A stretch of 6,502 nt of DNA from Gammaproteobacteria bacterium (GTDB lineage Bacteria; Pseudomonadota; Gammaproteobacteria; UBA9214): NCBI GenBank assembly GCA_030635865.1, contig DAOVYA010000087.1, positions 1 to 6,502 of the forward strand, read 5' to 3'. The position numbers were made by a program, and so were the translations under genes. The first letter of the stretch is position 1. Each line of letters begins with the position of its first letter. Below are positions 1 through 5,539 of the stretch, in pieces. The notes beneath the pieces are model-generated. The model searched no databases. It saw only the letters and a list, made by a program, of their open reading frames with translations, and was not told the DNA's origin.

Positions 1-967
1 CCAAAAGGATACGGTCGTAATGCGCGCCATCCCACCAGGTCGATGGCAGGGTGGCATCCGCCTCCACGAGATCTGCATGTAGTCCGAGCCGTGACAAATT
101 TTCTGCGACGCGTTCAAGGCGCGACCCGTCTATATCGATCGCAGTAAGCCCGGCGAACTCAATGCCCCCCTCCAGTATATGTGCGGTCTTGCCACCGGGG
201 GCTGCACAGGCATCGAGTACACGCTGACCGGGTTCGAGTGCGAGCAACCCGGCTACCAGTTGTGCAGCGCCATCCTGTACCGAGACGATCCCTTCAGAAA
301 ACCCCGGCAGGGCTTCAACCGGCACCGGCTTGTCCAGCTTGATGCCCTCGGCCACGGCGGCCAATGGCGTTGCTTCAAGCGACTGCTCTGCCAGTATTTC
401 CAGGTATTCATCCCGCGTTATACGTTGCCGGTTAACCCGCAAGCTAAAAGGTGGACGCGCATTATTGGCTGCGAGAATCGTCGACCAGTCATCCGGCCAG
501 TCTGACTGCAGTCGTTCTATCAGCCAGCCGGGATGTGCATGGCGGGCTTCCGGTTTTTCGCTGATTGCCGCTTCGAGTTCCGCTGCATTGCGCTGATAGT
601 TACGCAACACCCCGTTGACCAGGCCGCTGGCCCAGGACTTGTCCAGTGCACGGGTCGCCTGCACGGTTTCGTGTACCGCAACACGTTGCGGCATGGCAAG
701 CTGATCAAGCTGATACAAACCCGTCAACAACAGGCAGTGTAAATCAGCATCACGCTGCTTCAGTGGTTTGCTCAGCAGTTGGCCCAGCATGGCATCAAGC
801 CTGAAATACCAGCGCAATGTGCCATATGACAATTCCTGTAGCAGTGCCCGCTTGCGGCCATCCGTAACCGGCTCCAAACCCTCGGGCAGGGCATTTGCCA
901 GTGAACAGCCCTCAAAAATAACCCGGGCAAGCACACGTGCCGCCCGGGCACGTACATCTACCGTCAT
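1..967 (-). CDS. rsmB: 16S rRNA m5C967 methyltransferase RsmB (partial, C-terminus outside window)
   Basis: RsmB (Sun/Fmu family) uses S-adenosylmethionine to methylate C967 of 16S rRNA. The frame starts at ATG 965-967 and stays open to the left edge, giving 322 codons of a protein that is about 430 residues in E. coli. Residues 1-140 look like the NusB-type RNA-binding domain (ALLQELSYGTLR at 41-52, GLVNGVLRNYQR at 115-126). HPGWLIERL follows at 145-153, then the Rossmann methyltransferase core with SAM motif I VLDACAAPGGKT at 250-261 (window 185-220) and acidic motif AIDID at 276-280. The sequence ends at YDRILL, the stretch that directly precedes the DAPCS motif in E. coli, so both family catalytic cysteines lie outside the window and cannot be checked. 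It is the third gene after def and fmt, 21 nt beyond the fmt stop. The Shine-Dalgarno is weak (CGAGA), so translational coupling to fmt is plausible. Confidence 0.97.
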   Translation of the reverse strand, partial: MTVDVRARAARVLARVIFEGCSLANALPEGLEPVTDGRKRALLQELSYGTLRWYFRLDAMLGQLLSKPLKQRDADLHCLLLTGLYQLDQLAMPQRVAVHETVQATRALDKSWASGLVNGVLRNYQRNAAELEAAISEKPEARHAHPGWLIERLQSDWPDDWSTILAANNARPPFSLRVNRQRITRDEYLEILAEQSLEATPLAAVAEGIKLDKPVPVEALPGFSEGIVSVQDGAAQLVAGLLALEPGQRVLDACAAPGGKTAHILEGGIEFAGLTAIDIDGSRLERVAENLSRLGLHADLVEADATLPSTWWDGAHYDRILL

Positions 968-988
968 ATTACTATCTCGGGCAGCCGT

Positions 989-1921
989 TCATTCATGACC
1001 AAGACGGTCACCTAGCAGGGAATGTGCATTGATAAAATCATCAGCCGTTACGGGGCGTGCACCGGGTAACTGCAACCTGAGCAACCGCAAACAGCCATTA
1101 CCGCAGGCCACGTCAATCCCGGACCGGGTAGCAGAGACAACCAGTCCCGGTTCTGCAGCCGGCACAACATCCAGTGGTGAGGCTTCCCAGATACGCAACT
1201 GGCGGCCCTGGTAGCGGGTCTCGGCCACCGGCCATGAATTAAAGGCACGAACCTGCAGCGCAATTTCACAAGCAGAACGATTCCAGTCAATCAAGGCCTC
1301 GCTCTTCTCAATCTTGCTGGCATAGGTCACCAGCCGTTCATCCTGTGGCCGCGGGACCAACGCTGCCTGCTCCAGGGCTGCCAGGTTGTCTCCCAGCAGG
1401 TCCGCACCCAGGCGCGCAAGCTTGTCATGCAGCCGACTGCCGGTGTCATCCGCTGTAATCGGGCAGCGCGCAGATGCAAGCACCGGACCGCTGTCCAGGC
1501 CTTCCTCCATCTGCATCAAGCTAACACCGGTCTCATGGTCGCCGGCAAAAATGGCACGCTGAATCGGCGCCGCACCTCGCCAGCGCGGTAACAGAGAGGC
1601 ATGCACATTGACACAACCCAGCCCGGGCAATTCCAGGACGGTGGGAGGGAGTATCAAGCCATAGGCAACGACCACCATTAAATCGGCCTGCATTGCCGCG
1701 AGTTCCGCCTGCGACTCCGGTGTCTTTAAACCGGCTGGCTGAAATACCGGCACCTTGTTTGATTTTGCCAATTGCTTGACCGGGCTTTCGCAGGTCTTTC
1801 GACCGCGGCCAGCCGGCCGGTCGGGCTGGGTGTAAACAGCGATCAGCTCGTGCGGGCTGTCCAGCAGGCACTGCAGGGTGGGCAGAGAAAACTCAGGTGT
1901 CCCGGCAAAAACGATCTTCAT
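989..1921 (-). CDS. fmt: Methionyl-tRNA formyltransferase
   Basis: Fmt transfers a formyl group from 10-formyltetrahydrofolate to Met-tRNAfMet in the cytoplasm, making the bacterial initiator tRNA. The protein has 310 residues (E. coli 315). It begins with the typical [11 protein letters not shown]. The conserved loop [12 protein letters not shown] at 31-42 matches the tRNA-acceptor-stem-contacting loop of the family. The catalytic core [17 protein letters not shown] lies at 105-121. By alignment with E. coli the active-site residues are N105, H107 and D143 (in GLDSG), all present. The C-terminal OB-like tRNA-binding domain occupies roughly residues 205-310, with [10 protein letters not shown] matching the family's RAFNPWP segment. 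It lies between def (85-nt gap holding a hairpin) and rsmB. Upstream in-frame extension is blocked by a nearby TGA, supporting this start; the ribosome site is weak (GCGGA about 9 nt before ATG). No anomalies seen. Confidence 0.98.
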   Translation of the reverse strand: MKIVFAGTPEFSLPTLQCLLDSPHELIAVYTQPDRPAGRGRKTCESPVKQLAKSNKVPVFQPAGLKTPESQAELAAMQADLMVVVAYGLILPPTVLELPGLGCVNVHASLLPRWRGAAPIQRAIFAGDHETGVSLMQMEEGLDSGPVLASARCPITADDTGSRLHDKLARLGADLLGDNLAALEQAALVPRPQDERLVTYASKIEKSEALIDWNRSACEIALQVRAFNSWPVAETRYQGRQLRIWEASPLDVVPAAEPGLVVSATRSGIDVACGNGCLRLLRLQLPGARPVTADDFINAHSLLGDRLGHE

Positions 1922-1973
1922 GGCTGCATCCGCAGGCTGGGTGAACGGTTTTCATGATACGGAAATGGCCGCA

Positions 1974-2006
1974 AGGCCTGGCACCGCCTTCCCTGGCGCC
2001 TGGCCC
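1974..2006 (-). other. GC-rich hairpin between def and fmt
   Basis: An imperfect inverted repeat (arms 1975-1985 and 1995-2005) begins right after the def stop codon. On the minus-strand RNA it folds as GGCC-A-GGCGCC, a 9-nt loop, then GGUGCC-A-GGCC: ten pairs with one A.A mismatch, plus a closing G.U. The internal G.U (1983/1997) pairs only in the minus-strand RNA, the strand on which def-fmt is transcribed. No run of U follows, so it does not look like a standard intrinsic terminator. A role as mRNA stabiliser, processing site or partial attenuator is inference. Confidence 0.5.
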
Positions 2007-2564
2007 CTAGATAACCCGCTTGCCAGACGGGTTGGCGGCAACCACCTCGGCCTGGCGATTTAGCTTTTCCAGCTTTTGCTCTTTTTCCAGCCTTTTACGG
2101 ATACGTTTCCGCTTCAGCTGTGTCAGATAGTCCACAAACAACTTGCCATCCAGGTGATCGATCTCATGCTGGATACAGACTGCCAGCAGGCCATCAGCCT
2201 CTAATTCAAATAACTGGCCATCCCGGTCCAGTGCCTGCATTTTGACCCACTCCGCGCGTTTTACCGCCTCAAACACGCCGGGCACTGAAAGACAGCCCTC
2301 ATCCATCTCCTCGACACCCTCAAGTTCTGTAATTTCCGGGTTAATCAGGCATAAAGGCTGGTTCTTTTCTTCCGATATATCTATTACGACAACACGCCTG
2401 TCGACATTGACCTGCGTGGCGGCGAGGCCAATGCCGGGTGCCGCATACATGGTTTCCAGCATATCATCGAGCAGCTGGCGCACCGCGTCATCTACCCGGG
2501 ATACCGGCTGTGCGACCGTGCGTAAACGCGGGTCTGGATAATGCAGGATATTGAGTGTAGCCAT
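2007..2564 (-). CDS. def: Peptide deformylase
   Basis: Peptide deformylase is the metal-dependent enzyme (Fe2+ in vivo) that removes the N-formyl group from nascent proteins at the ribosome. All three family motifs are intact: GIGLAATQ at 44-51, EGCLS at 89-93 and HEIDH at 133-137. This gives metal ligands C91, H133 and H137 and catalytic E134. The opening [15 protein letters not shown] is typical of type 1B enzymes. Length is 185 residues against about 169 in E. coli; the extra length is a highly charged tail (about 150-185, rich in K, R and E) that may contact the ribosome or simply be disordered. It is the first gene of the leftward def-fmt-rsmB group. The start at 2562-2564 is supported by the family N-terminus, but no good Shine-Dalgarno precedes it. 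The 16 bases ending at the A of the start codon form a CRP-like palindrome described separately. Confidence 0.98.
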   Translation of the reverse strand: MATLNILHYPDPRLRTVAQPVSRVDDAVRQLLDDMLETMYAAPGIGLAATQVNVDRRVVVIDISEEKNQPLCLINPEITELEGVEEMDEGCLSVPGVFEAVKRAEWVKMQALDRDGQLFELEADGLLAVCIQHEIDHLDGKLFVDYLTQLKRKRIRKRLEKEQKLEKLNRQAEVVAANPSGKRVI

Positions 2565-2579
2565 GTGATTAGCGTCACG
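2564..2579. promoter_or_regulatory. CRP/Vfr/Clp-like binding site
   Basis: TGTGA-N6-TCACG matches the core of the cAMP receptor protein family consensus (TGTGA-N6-TCACA) at 9 of 10 fixed bases, with further matches in the flanks (A at 2563, T at 2569, TT at 2581-2582). Assuming equal base frequencies, about 0.2 such matches are expected in the whole 6.5 kb and under 0.01 in this 205-bp intergenic region. The centre, 2571.5, lies 41.5 bp upstream of the start predicted from the TATACT box. The site also abuts the def start codon, where binding could hinder leftward transcription. Regulator identity is inference: no such gene is in the window. Confidence 0.45.
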
Positions 2580-2600
2580 ATTCGGTAAAGTCGCTTGCCC

Positions 2601-2613
2601 TATACTCTAACAT
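2601..2613 (+). promoter_or_regulatory. Candidate class II promoter for the tsaP-like/dprA/smg operon
   Basis: The -10 hexamer TATACT at 2601-2606 matches TATAAT at five of six bases and predicts a start near 2613. No recognisable -35 hexamer sits 16-18 bp upstream. Instead the CRP-like site is centred at about -41.5, the arrangement of class II activator-dependent promoters. The resulting transcript would have a leader of about 157 nt without any ATG before the LysM gene. A second, weaker candidate is TTGTTT (2652-2657) with TAGACT (2674-2679), 16-bp spacer, which would give a shorter leader. Confidence 0.4.
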
Positions 2614-2626
2614 AAACTTCAATATA
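2614..2626 (-). promoter_or_regulatory. Candidate -10 region for def-fmt-rsmB
   Basis: On the minus strand TATATT (2621-2626) matches the -10 consensus at five of six bases and predicts a start near 2614, about 50 nt before the def ATG. The -35 position (2644-2649, CCCTTT) is poor, so this is a weak call. If real, it overlaps the rightward promoter face to face: the two predicted starts are almost the same base. Confidence 0.25.
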
Positions 2627-2662
2627 CAAGCTGCTGAGGGGACAAAGGGTTTTGTTTTGTGT

Positions 2663-2712
2663 GGATTTTCCGCTAGACTCGCGAGTGGCCTGACTGCCAC
2701 GGCGGAAGATCC
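2663..2712 (+). other. Hairpin in the leader of the LysM gene
   Basis: GGATTTTCCGC (2663-2673) pairs with GCGGAAGATCC (2702-2712) over 11 bp. The single imperfect pair is U2667.G2708, which forms only in plus-strand RNA. Inside the loop a second stem, GTGGC (2685-2689) with GCCAC (2696-2700), closes a 6-nt loop. The structure ends 57 nt before the LysM start codon and is not followed by a T run, so it is not a standard terminator. The weaker TAGACT -10 candidate lies inside it; if that promoter is the true one, the repeat is a DNA element rather than an RNA fold. Confidence 0.45.
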
Positions 2713-2769
2713 TGCAACCACAGCACGCTGAACAGGGTTCGATACAAACTCGACGTAAAGGGACATCCA

Positions 2770-3795
2770 ATGCCAATCAAGAAATTGTTCGTAATGGTCT
2801 TCGCATTACTGCTCGCCGGTCAGCTCCTTGCAACCGATGTGGTACTCAACCCGGAACATCCGGACCGCTATGTCGTGGTCAAGGGCGATACGCTCTGGGA
2901 TATTTCTGCCATGTTTCTGCGCGATCCATGGTTATGGCCGGAAGTCTGGCATGTCAATCCGCAGATCGAAAACCCGCATTTGATATATCCCGGCGATATC
3001 CTGACCCTCGTCTATGTCAACGGCAAACCACAGCTACGCCTGTCGCGGGGTGACCTGAAGCTAAGCCCGCGTATTCGTACCGAAAGCCTGGACGACGCCA
3101 TCCCGACGATCCCGCTGGATGCTATCAAGCAATTCCTTAACCGTTCAATCGTAGTGGATGAAAACGAACTGAATACCGCGCCTTATGTCCTCCAGAGCGC
3201 GGATGAACATGTAGTCAGTGGTGCGGGTGACCGTGTCTATGTTCGTGGCATTGAAGGCAGGGATAATGCCCTGTTTGACATCTTCGAAGCGGGCGATGCC
3301 TATATTGATCCGGACACCGATGAGGTACTGGGTTATGCAGCATTATTTGTGGGCTCTGGCCCGGTACAGCGGTTTGGTGACCCGGCCACTATCCTGCTAA
3401 CCGATACAACCCAGGAAGTCCGTGCCGGGCATCGATTGCGCCCCGCCGAGAACAGTGACCCGGTCCTGCATTTCCAGCCTCACCCGACACCCCCTGATAC
3501 CGAGGGCCACATCATCTCGGTTATTGGTGGCGTTACACAGATCGGTCAGTTCAATGTCGTCGCCCTCGACCTTGGCACCCGTGAAGGCATGGAAGTCGGC
3601 CACGTAATGCGAATCTTCCAGCGGGGTGAAATCATACGTGACCGTTTCAGCGATGAACGCGAGGACAGGGTGACATTGCCGGACGAGGATGCAGGCCTGC
3701 TCATGGTATTCCGCACCTTCGAAAAAGTCAGTTTTGGCCTGATCATGGAAGCAACCCGCGCTATCCATATCAATGATTATGTGCGCACCCCCTGA
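2770..3795 (+). CDS. tsaP: Secreted LysM-domain protein, TsaP-like (PA0020 type)
   Basis: This is a 341-residue exported protein. Residues 1-21 form a signal peptide (KK, then a hydrophobic stretch to LLAGQLLA; likely cleavage before T22), with no lipobox cysteine and no cysteine anywhere in the protein. Residues 34-82 are a LysM peptidoglycan-binding domain (YVVVKGDTLWDISAMFL, then NPHLIYPGDILTL). The remaining 260 residues look beta-rich, ending with ALDLGTREGMEVGHVMRIF (265-283) and a segment that closes at DYVRTP. This architecture and its position before dprA and divergent from def-fmt-rsmB match the PA0020 family. Members of that family, named TsaP, bind peptidoglycan and associate with the type IV pilus secretin PilQ in Neisseria and Myxococcus. 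The pilus role here is inference; the family is also present where TsaP loss has little effect. The start is set by the ribosome site AAAGGGA (2757-2763), 6 nt before ATG. It heads a rightward operon. Confidence 0.85.
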   Translation: MPIKKLFVMVFALLLAGQLLATDVVLNPEHPDRYVVVKGDTLWDISAMFLRDPWLWPEVWHVNPQIENPHLIYPGDILTLVYVNGKPQLRLSRGDLKLSPRIRTESLDDAIPTIPLDAIKQFLNRSIVVDENELNTAPYVLQSADEHVVSGAGDRVYVRGIEGRDNALFDIFEAGDAYIDPDTDEVLGYAALFVGSGPVQRFGDPATILLTDTTQEVRAGHRLRPAENSDPVLHFQPHPTPPDTEGHIISVIGGVTQIGQFNVVALDLGTREGMEVGHVMRIFQRGEIIRDRFSDEREDRVTLPDEDAGLLMVFRTFEKVSFGLIMEATRAIHINDYVRTP

Positions 3796-3814
3796 CAGAT
3801 ACCTGTACACAAAC

Positions 3815-3832
3815 TTCACCAGGGACGGTGAA
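3815..3832 (+). other. Short hairpin between the LysM gene and dprA
   Basis: TTCACC (3815-3820) and GGTGAA (3827-3832) form a perfect 6-bp stem with a 6-nt loop, 19 nt after the LysM stop. It has no T run, so it is not a canonical terminator. The 3' arm contains GGTGA, which would be the ribosome site of the tiny frame at 3836. Confidence 0.35.
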
Positions 3833-3835
3833 CAA

Positions 3836-3868
3836 ATGACACATCACAAAGGGTTTCGGAGAGACTAG
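3836..3868 (+). CDS. Possible 10-codon upstream reading frame before dprA
   Basis: ATG at 3836 opens a frame MTHHKGFRRD ending in TAG at 3866-3868, 4 nt before the dprA ATG. A GGTGA (3827-3831) lies 4 nt upstream of it. It reads through the dprA ribosome site, so if translated it would couple to or modulate dprA. No conservation can be judged here and chance is a fair explanation. Confidence 0.15.
   Translation: MTHHKGFRRD
3858..3864 (+). promoter_or_regulatory. dprA ribosome binding site
   Basis: GGAGAGA lies 8 nt upstream of ATG 3873 and is the strongest Shine-Dalgarno in the window; it fixes the dprA start. Confidence 0.75.
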
Positions 3869-3872
3869 CCTT

Positions 3873-5009
3873 ATGGCAGTCACTCCCGTACCCACGGAAT
3901 CCGCAGACACCCTTATCGACTGGCTTGCCCTGTGCCATGCACCCGGCGCAGGAACCGCCACCATCCACCGTCTGCTGGACAGCTTTTCCGGGCCTGCCAG
4001 TGCGCTCAGGGCAAGTAACGGTCAACTACTGCAGCTCGGCCTTAAACAACCGACAATCGACGCACTGCGCAGACCGGATGAACGCTTGATTGCGCGCGAC
4101 CTGGAATGGCGTGAGGGACCGGACAATCACATCATCACCTGCCATGATCCGGCATATCCCGCCCTGTTGTTACAATTACCTGATCCTCCACCACTGCTGT
4201 ATATACATGGCAATGTCGGTTTATTGAGTGAACCCCAGCTGGCGATGGTCGGCAGTCGCAACCCGAGCGGTTCCGGCCAGCAAACAGCGGTTGACTTTGC
4301 CCGCCACCTGGCTTCCGCCGGACTGGTCATTACCAGTGGCCTGGCACTGGGAATCGATGCTGCCTGTCACCAGGGCGCACTCGATGTAAATGCACCCACG
4401 ATCGCGGTAATGGGTACCGGTCTCGACCAGGTGTACCCTGCACGACACCGCGAACTTGCCCAGAAAATCGCCGAACAGGGCAGCCTGGTTTCTGAATTTC
4501 CGATCGGCACTGCACCGAAACCGGGGAATTTTCCGCAACGGAACCGTATTATCAGCGGACTAAGCCTGGGCACACTGGTGGTCGAGGCCGCCATACGCTC
4601 TGGCTCGTTAATCAGCGCCCGTTACGCCCTCGAACAGGGTCGCGAGGTATTCGCCATCCCCGGCTCAATCCATAATCCGCTGGCAAGGGGATGCCATTAC
4701 CTGATTCGCGAGGGTGCAAAACTGGTCGAAACCGCCCAGGATATCATTGACGAACTGGGGAGCCTGGCTGGCGCCTGCACACCGTTACCCGCCGCCGTGG
4801 AAGAAACCACGCGGCCGCATCAACTCGACGAAGAATACCTGCAATTCCTTGACTCAATAGATTTCGATCCAACATCCGTAGACCAGCTGGTGGAGCGCAG
4901 CGGATTGACGCCAGCCGAAGTTTCCTCCATGCTCCTGCAGCTGGAATTGAGCGGTTATATTGCCTCCAGCCCCGGCGGGCTATATAACCGGTTGAAAAAT
5001 AAAGGTTAG
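3873..5009 (+). CDS. dprA: DNA-processing protein DprA (Smf)
   Basis: DprA binds incoming single-stranded DNA during natural transformation, protects it and loads RecA. It is also widespread in bacteria not known to be competent. The 378-residue protein has the full-length gammaproteobacterial form. An N-terminal helical SAM/HhH-like domain spans about 10-75 (LALCHAPGAGTATIHRLL). The Rossmann-like DprA domain follows at about 85-295, with MVGSRNPSGSGQ (125-136), SGLALGIDAACHQGAL (155-170), PQRNRIISGLS (221-231) and SGSLISARYALEQGREVFAIPGS (243-265). A C-terminal winged-helix (DML1-like) domain runs from about 318 to 378 (VDQLVERSGLTPAEVSSMLLQLELSGYI). The conserved G-S-R and G-x-x-N/Q-R-N-R-type DNA-binding segments are intact, so it should be functional. 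It sits 77 nt after the TsaP-like gene and 2 nt before smg, indicating co-transcription. Presence of dprA alone does not prove competence. Confidence 0.97.
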   Translation: MAVTPVPTESADTLIDWLALCHAPGAGTATIHRLLDSFSGPASALRASNGQLLQLGLKQPTIDALRRPDERLIARDLEWREGPDNHIITCHDPAYPALLLQLPDPPPLLYIHGNVGLLSEPQLAMVGSRNPSGSGQQTAVDFARHLASAGLVITSGLALGIDAACHQGALDVNAPTIAVMGTGLDQVYPARHRELAQKIAEQGSLVSEFPIGTAPKPGNFPQRNRIISGLSLGTLVVEAAIRSGSLISARYALEQGREVFAIPGSIHNPLARGCHYLIREGAKLVETAQDIIDELGSLAGACTPLPAAVEETTRPHQLDEEYLQFLDSIDFDPTSVDQLVERSGLTPAEVSSMLLQLELSGYIASSPGGLYNRLKNKG

Positions 5010-5011
5010 CA

Positions 5012-5485
5012 ATGAAAGAAAATGTCTTCGACGTACTGATGTACCTGTTTGAGAAGTACTACATGGATGATGACAATCCAGTCGTGCCCGAACGGGATTC
5101 GGTACAGCAGGAACTCAGCAGGGCCGGTTTCCCTCTCAAGGAAATCGATCGCGCCTTCAACTGGATGGAGGGCCTTGCCAGCGTCCCGTCAGCACCTGCA
5201 ATGCAGGCAACACGTTCCATCCGTATGTTTTCCGAGGCCGAAATGAATTGGCTCGACACCGATTGCCGTGGTTTCATCCTGTATCTGGAACAGATGGGCG
5301 TATTAACACCTGCCAGCCGTGAACTGGCAATCGATCGTGCCATGGCGCTGGAAGATGAATATTTCGATGTCGAACAAATGAAGTGGGTCATCCTGATGGT
5401 CCTGTTTAACCAGCCCGGAGAAGAAGCCGCCTATGCATGGGTGGAAGACCTGGTGTTTGACACCATGGCTACCGGCCTGCATTAA
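5012..5485 (+). CDS. smg: Smg family protein (DUF494), function unknown
   Basis: The protein has 157 residues, the same length as E. coli Smg, and shares its landmarks: FDVLMYLFE at 6-14, DCRGFILYLEQMGVL at 84-98, MKWVILMVLFNQPG at 123-136 and a C-terminal LH. The sequence is acidic and mostly helical, with no signal peptide or membrane segment, so it is presumably cytoplasmic. No biochemical function is established for the family. Its name comes from its place beside smf (dprA), and that neighbourhood is kept here. The start is 2 nt after the dprA TAG. Its ribosome site AAAGG (5001-5005) lies inside the last dprA codons, so translation is probably coupled to dprA. The DNA encoding VFDT near the end contains a perfect TTGACA that may serve topA. 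Confidence 0.95.
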   Translation: MKENVFDVLMYLFEKYYMDDDNPVVPERDSVQQELSRAGFPLKEIDRAFNWMEGLASVPSAPAMQATRSIRMFSEAEMNWLDTDCRGFILYLEQMGVLTPASRELAIDRAMALEDEYFDVEQMKWVILMVLFNQPGEEAAYAWVEDLVFDTMATGLH

Positions 5486-5486
5486 A
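5457..5486 (+). promoter_or_regulatory. Candidate topA promoter inside the 3' end of smg
   Basis: A perfect -35 hexamer TTGACA lies at 5457-5462. The -10 is weaker: CATTAA at 5480-5485 (17-bp spacer), or ATTAAA at 5481-5486 (18-bp spacer) preceded by an extended TG at 5478-5479. The predicted start is near 5492, giving a leader of about 48 nt that contains the hairpin at 5498-5517. The hexamer lies in codons of a conserved gene, so coincidence is possible. Confidence 0.35.
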
Positions 5487-5497
5487 TCTCCTTACAT

Positions 5498-5517
5498 GAT
5501 CAGCAGCCTTGCTGGTC
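5498..5517 (+). other. Hairpin in the smg-topA gap
   Basis: GATCAGCA (5498-5505), loop GCCT, TGCTGGTC (5510-5517): an 8-bp stem with one G.U pair (U5500.G5515) that forms only in plus-strand RNA. The nearest T run (5535-5539) is 17 nt further on and touches the topA start codon, so a standard terminator is unlikely. It may be a 5' leader structure or a processing site separating smg and topA mRNA. Confidence 0.45.
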
Positions 5518-5539
5518 TGCCACAGCGTAACTGATTTTT

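Noticed and set aside
179..596. Two overlapping plus-strand open frames (108 and 88 codons) opposite rsmB
   Set aside because: They run antisense to the conserved RsmB methyltransferase core including SAM motif I; neither translation resembles a protein family.
1893..1955. A 20-codon minus-strand frame overlapping the fmt start ([20 protein letters not shown])
   Set aside because: No ribosome site, most of its length is inside fmt in another frame, and a frame of this size is expected by chance.
1977..2004. Three copies of CCTGGC in the def-fmt gap
   Set aside because: Irregular spacing (15 and 7 nt), and two of the copies are explained by the arms of the hairpin there; not a tandem repeat array.
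2677..2686. Perfect 10-bp palindrome ACTCGCGAGT in the divergent intergenic region
   Set aside because: Palindromes of this length are expected about six times in a window this size; without conservation it is not evidence for an operator.
3397..3819. A 140-codon open frame on the minus strand opposite the LysM gene
   Set aside because: The plus strand here encodes the C-terminal part of a conserved exported protein with a good ribosome site; the antisense frame has no recognisable motif and no promoter.
3833..3848. A TCACA half-site upstream of dprA as a second CRP-like site
   Set aside because: The partner half at the required 6-bp spacing is CAAAT, which does not match TGTGA.
5533..5539. 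GATTTTT run after the smg-topA hairpin as an intrinsic terminator
   Set aside because: The T run is 17 nt beyond the stem and abuts the topA start codon; a terminator needs the run directly after the stem.
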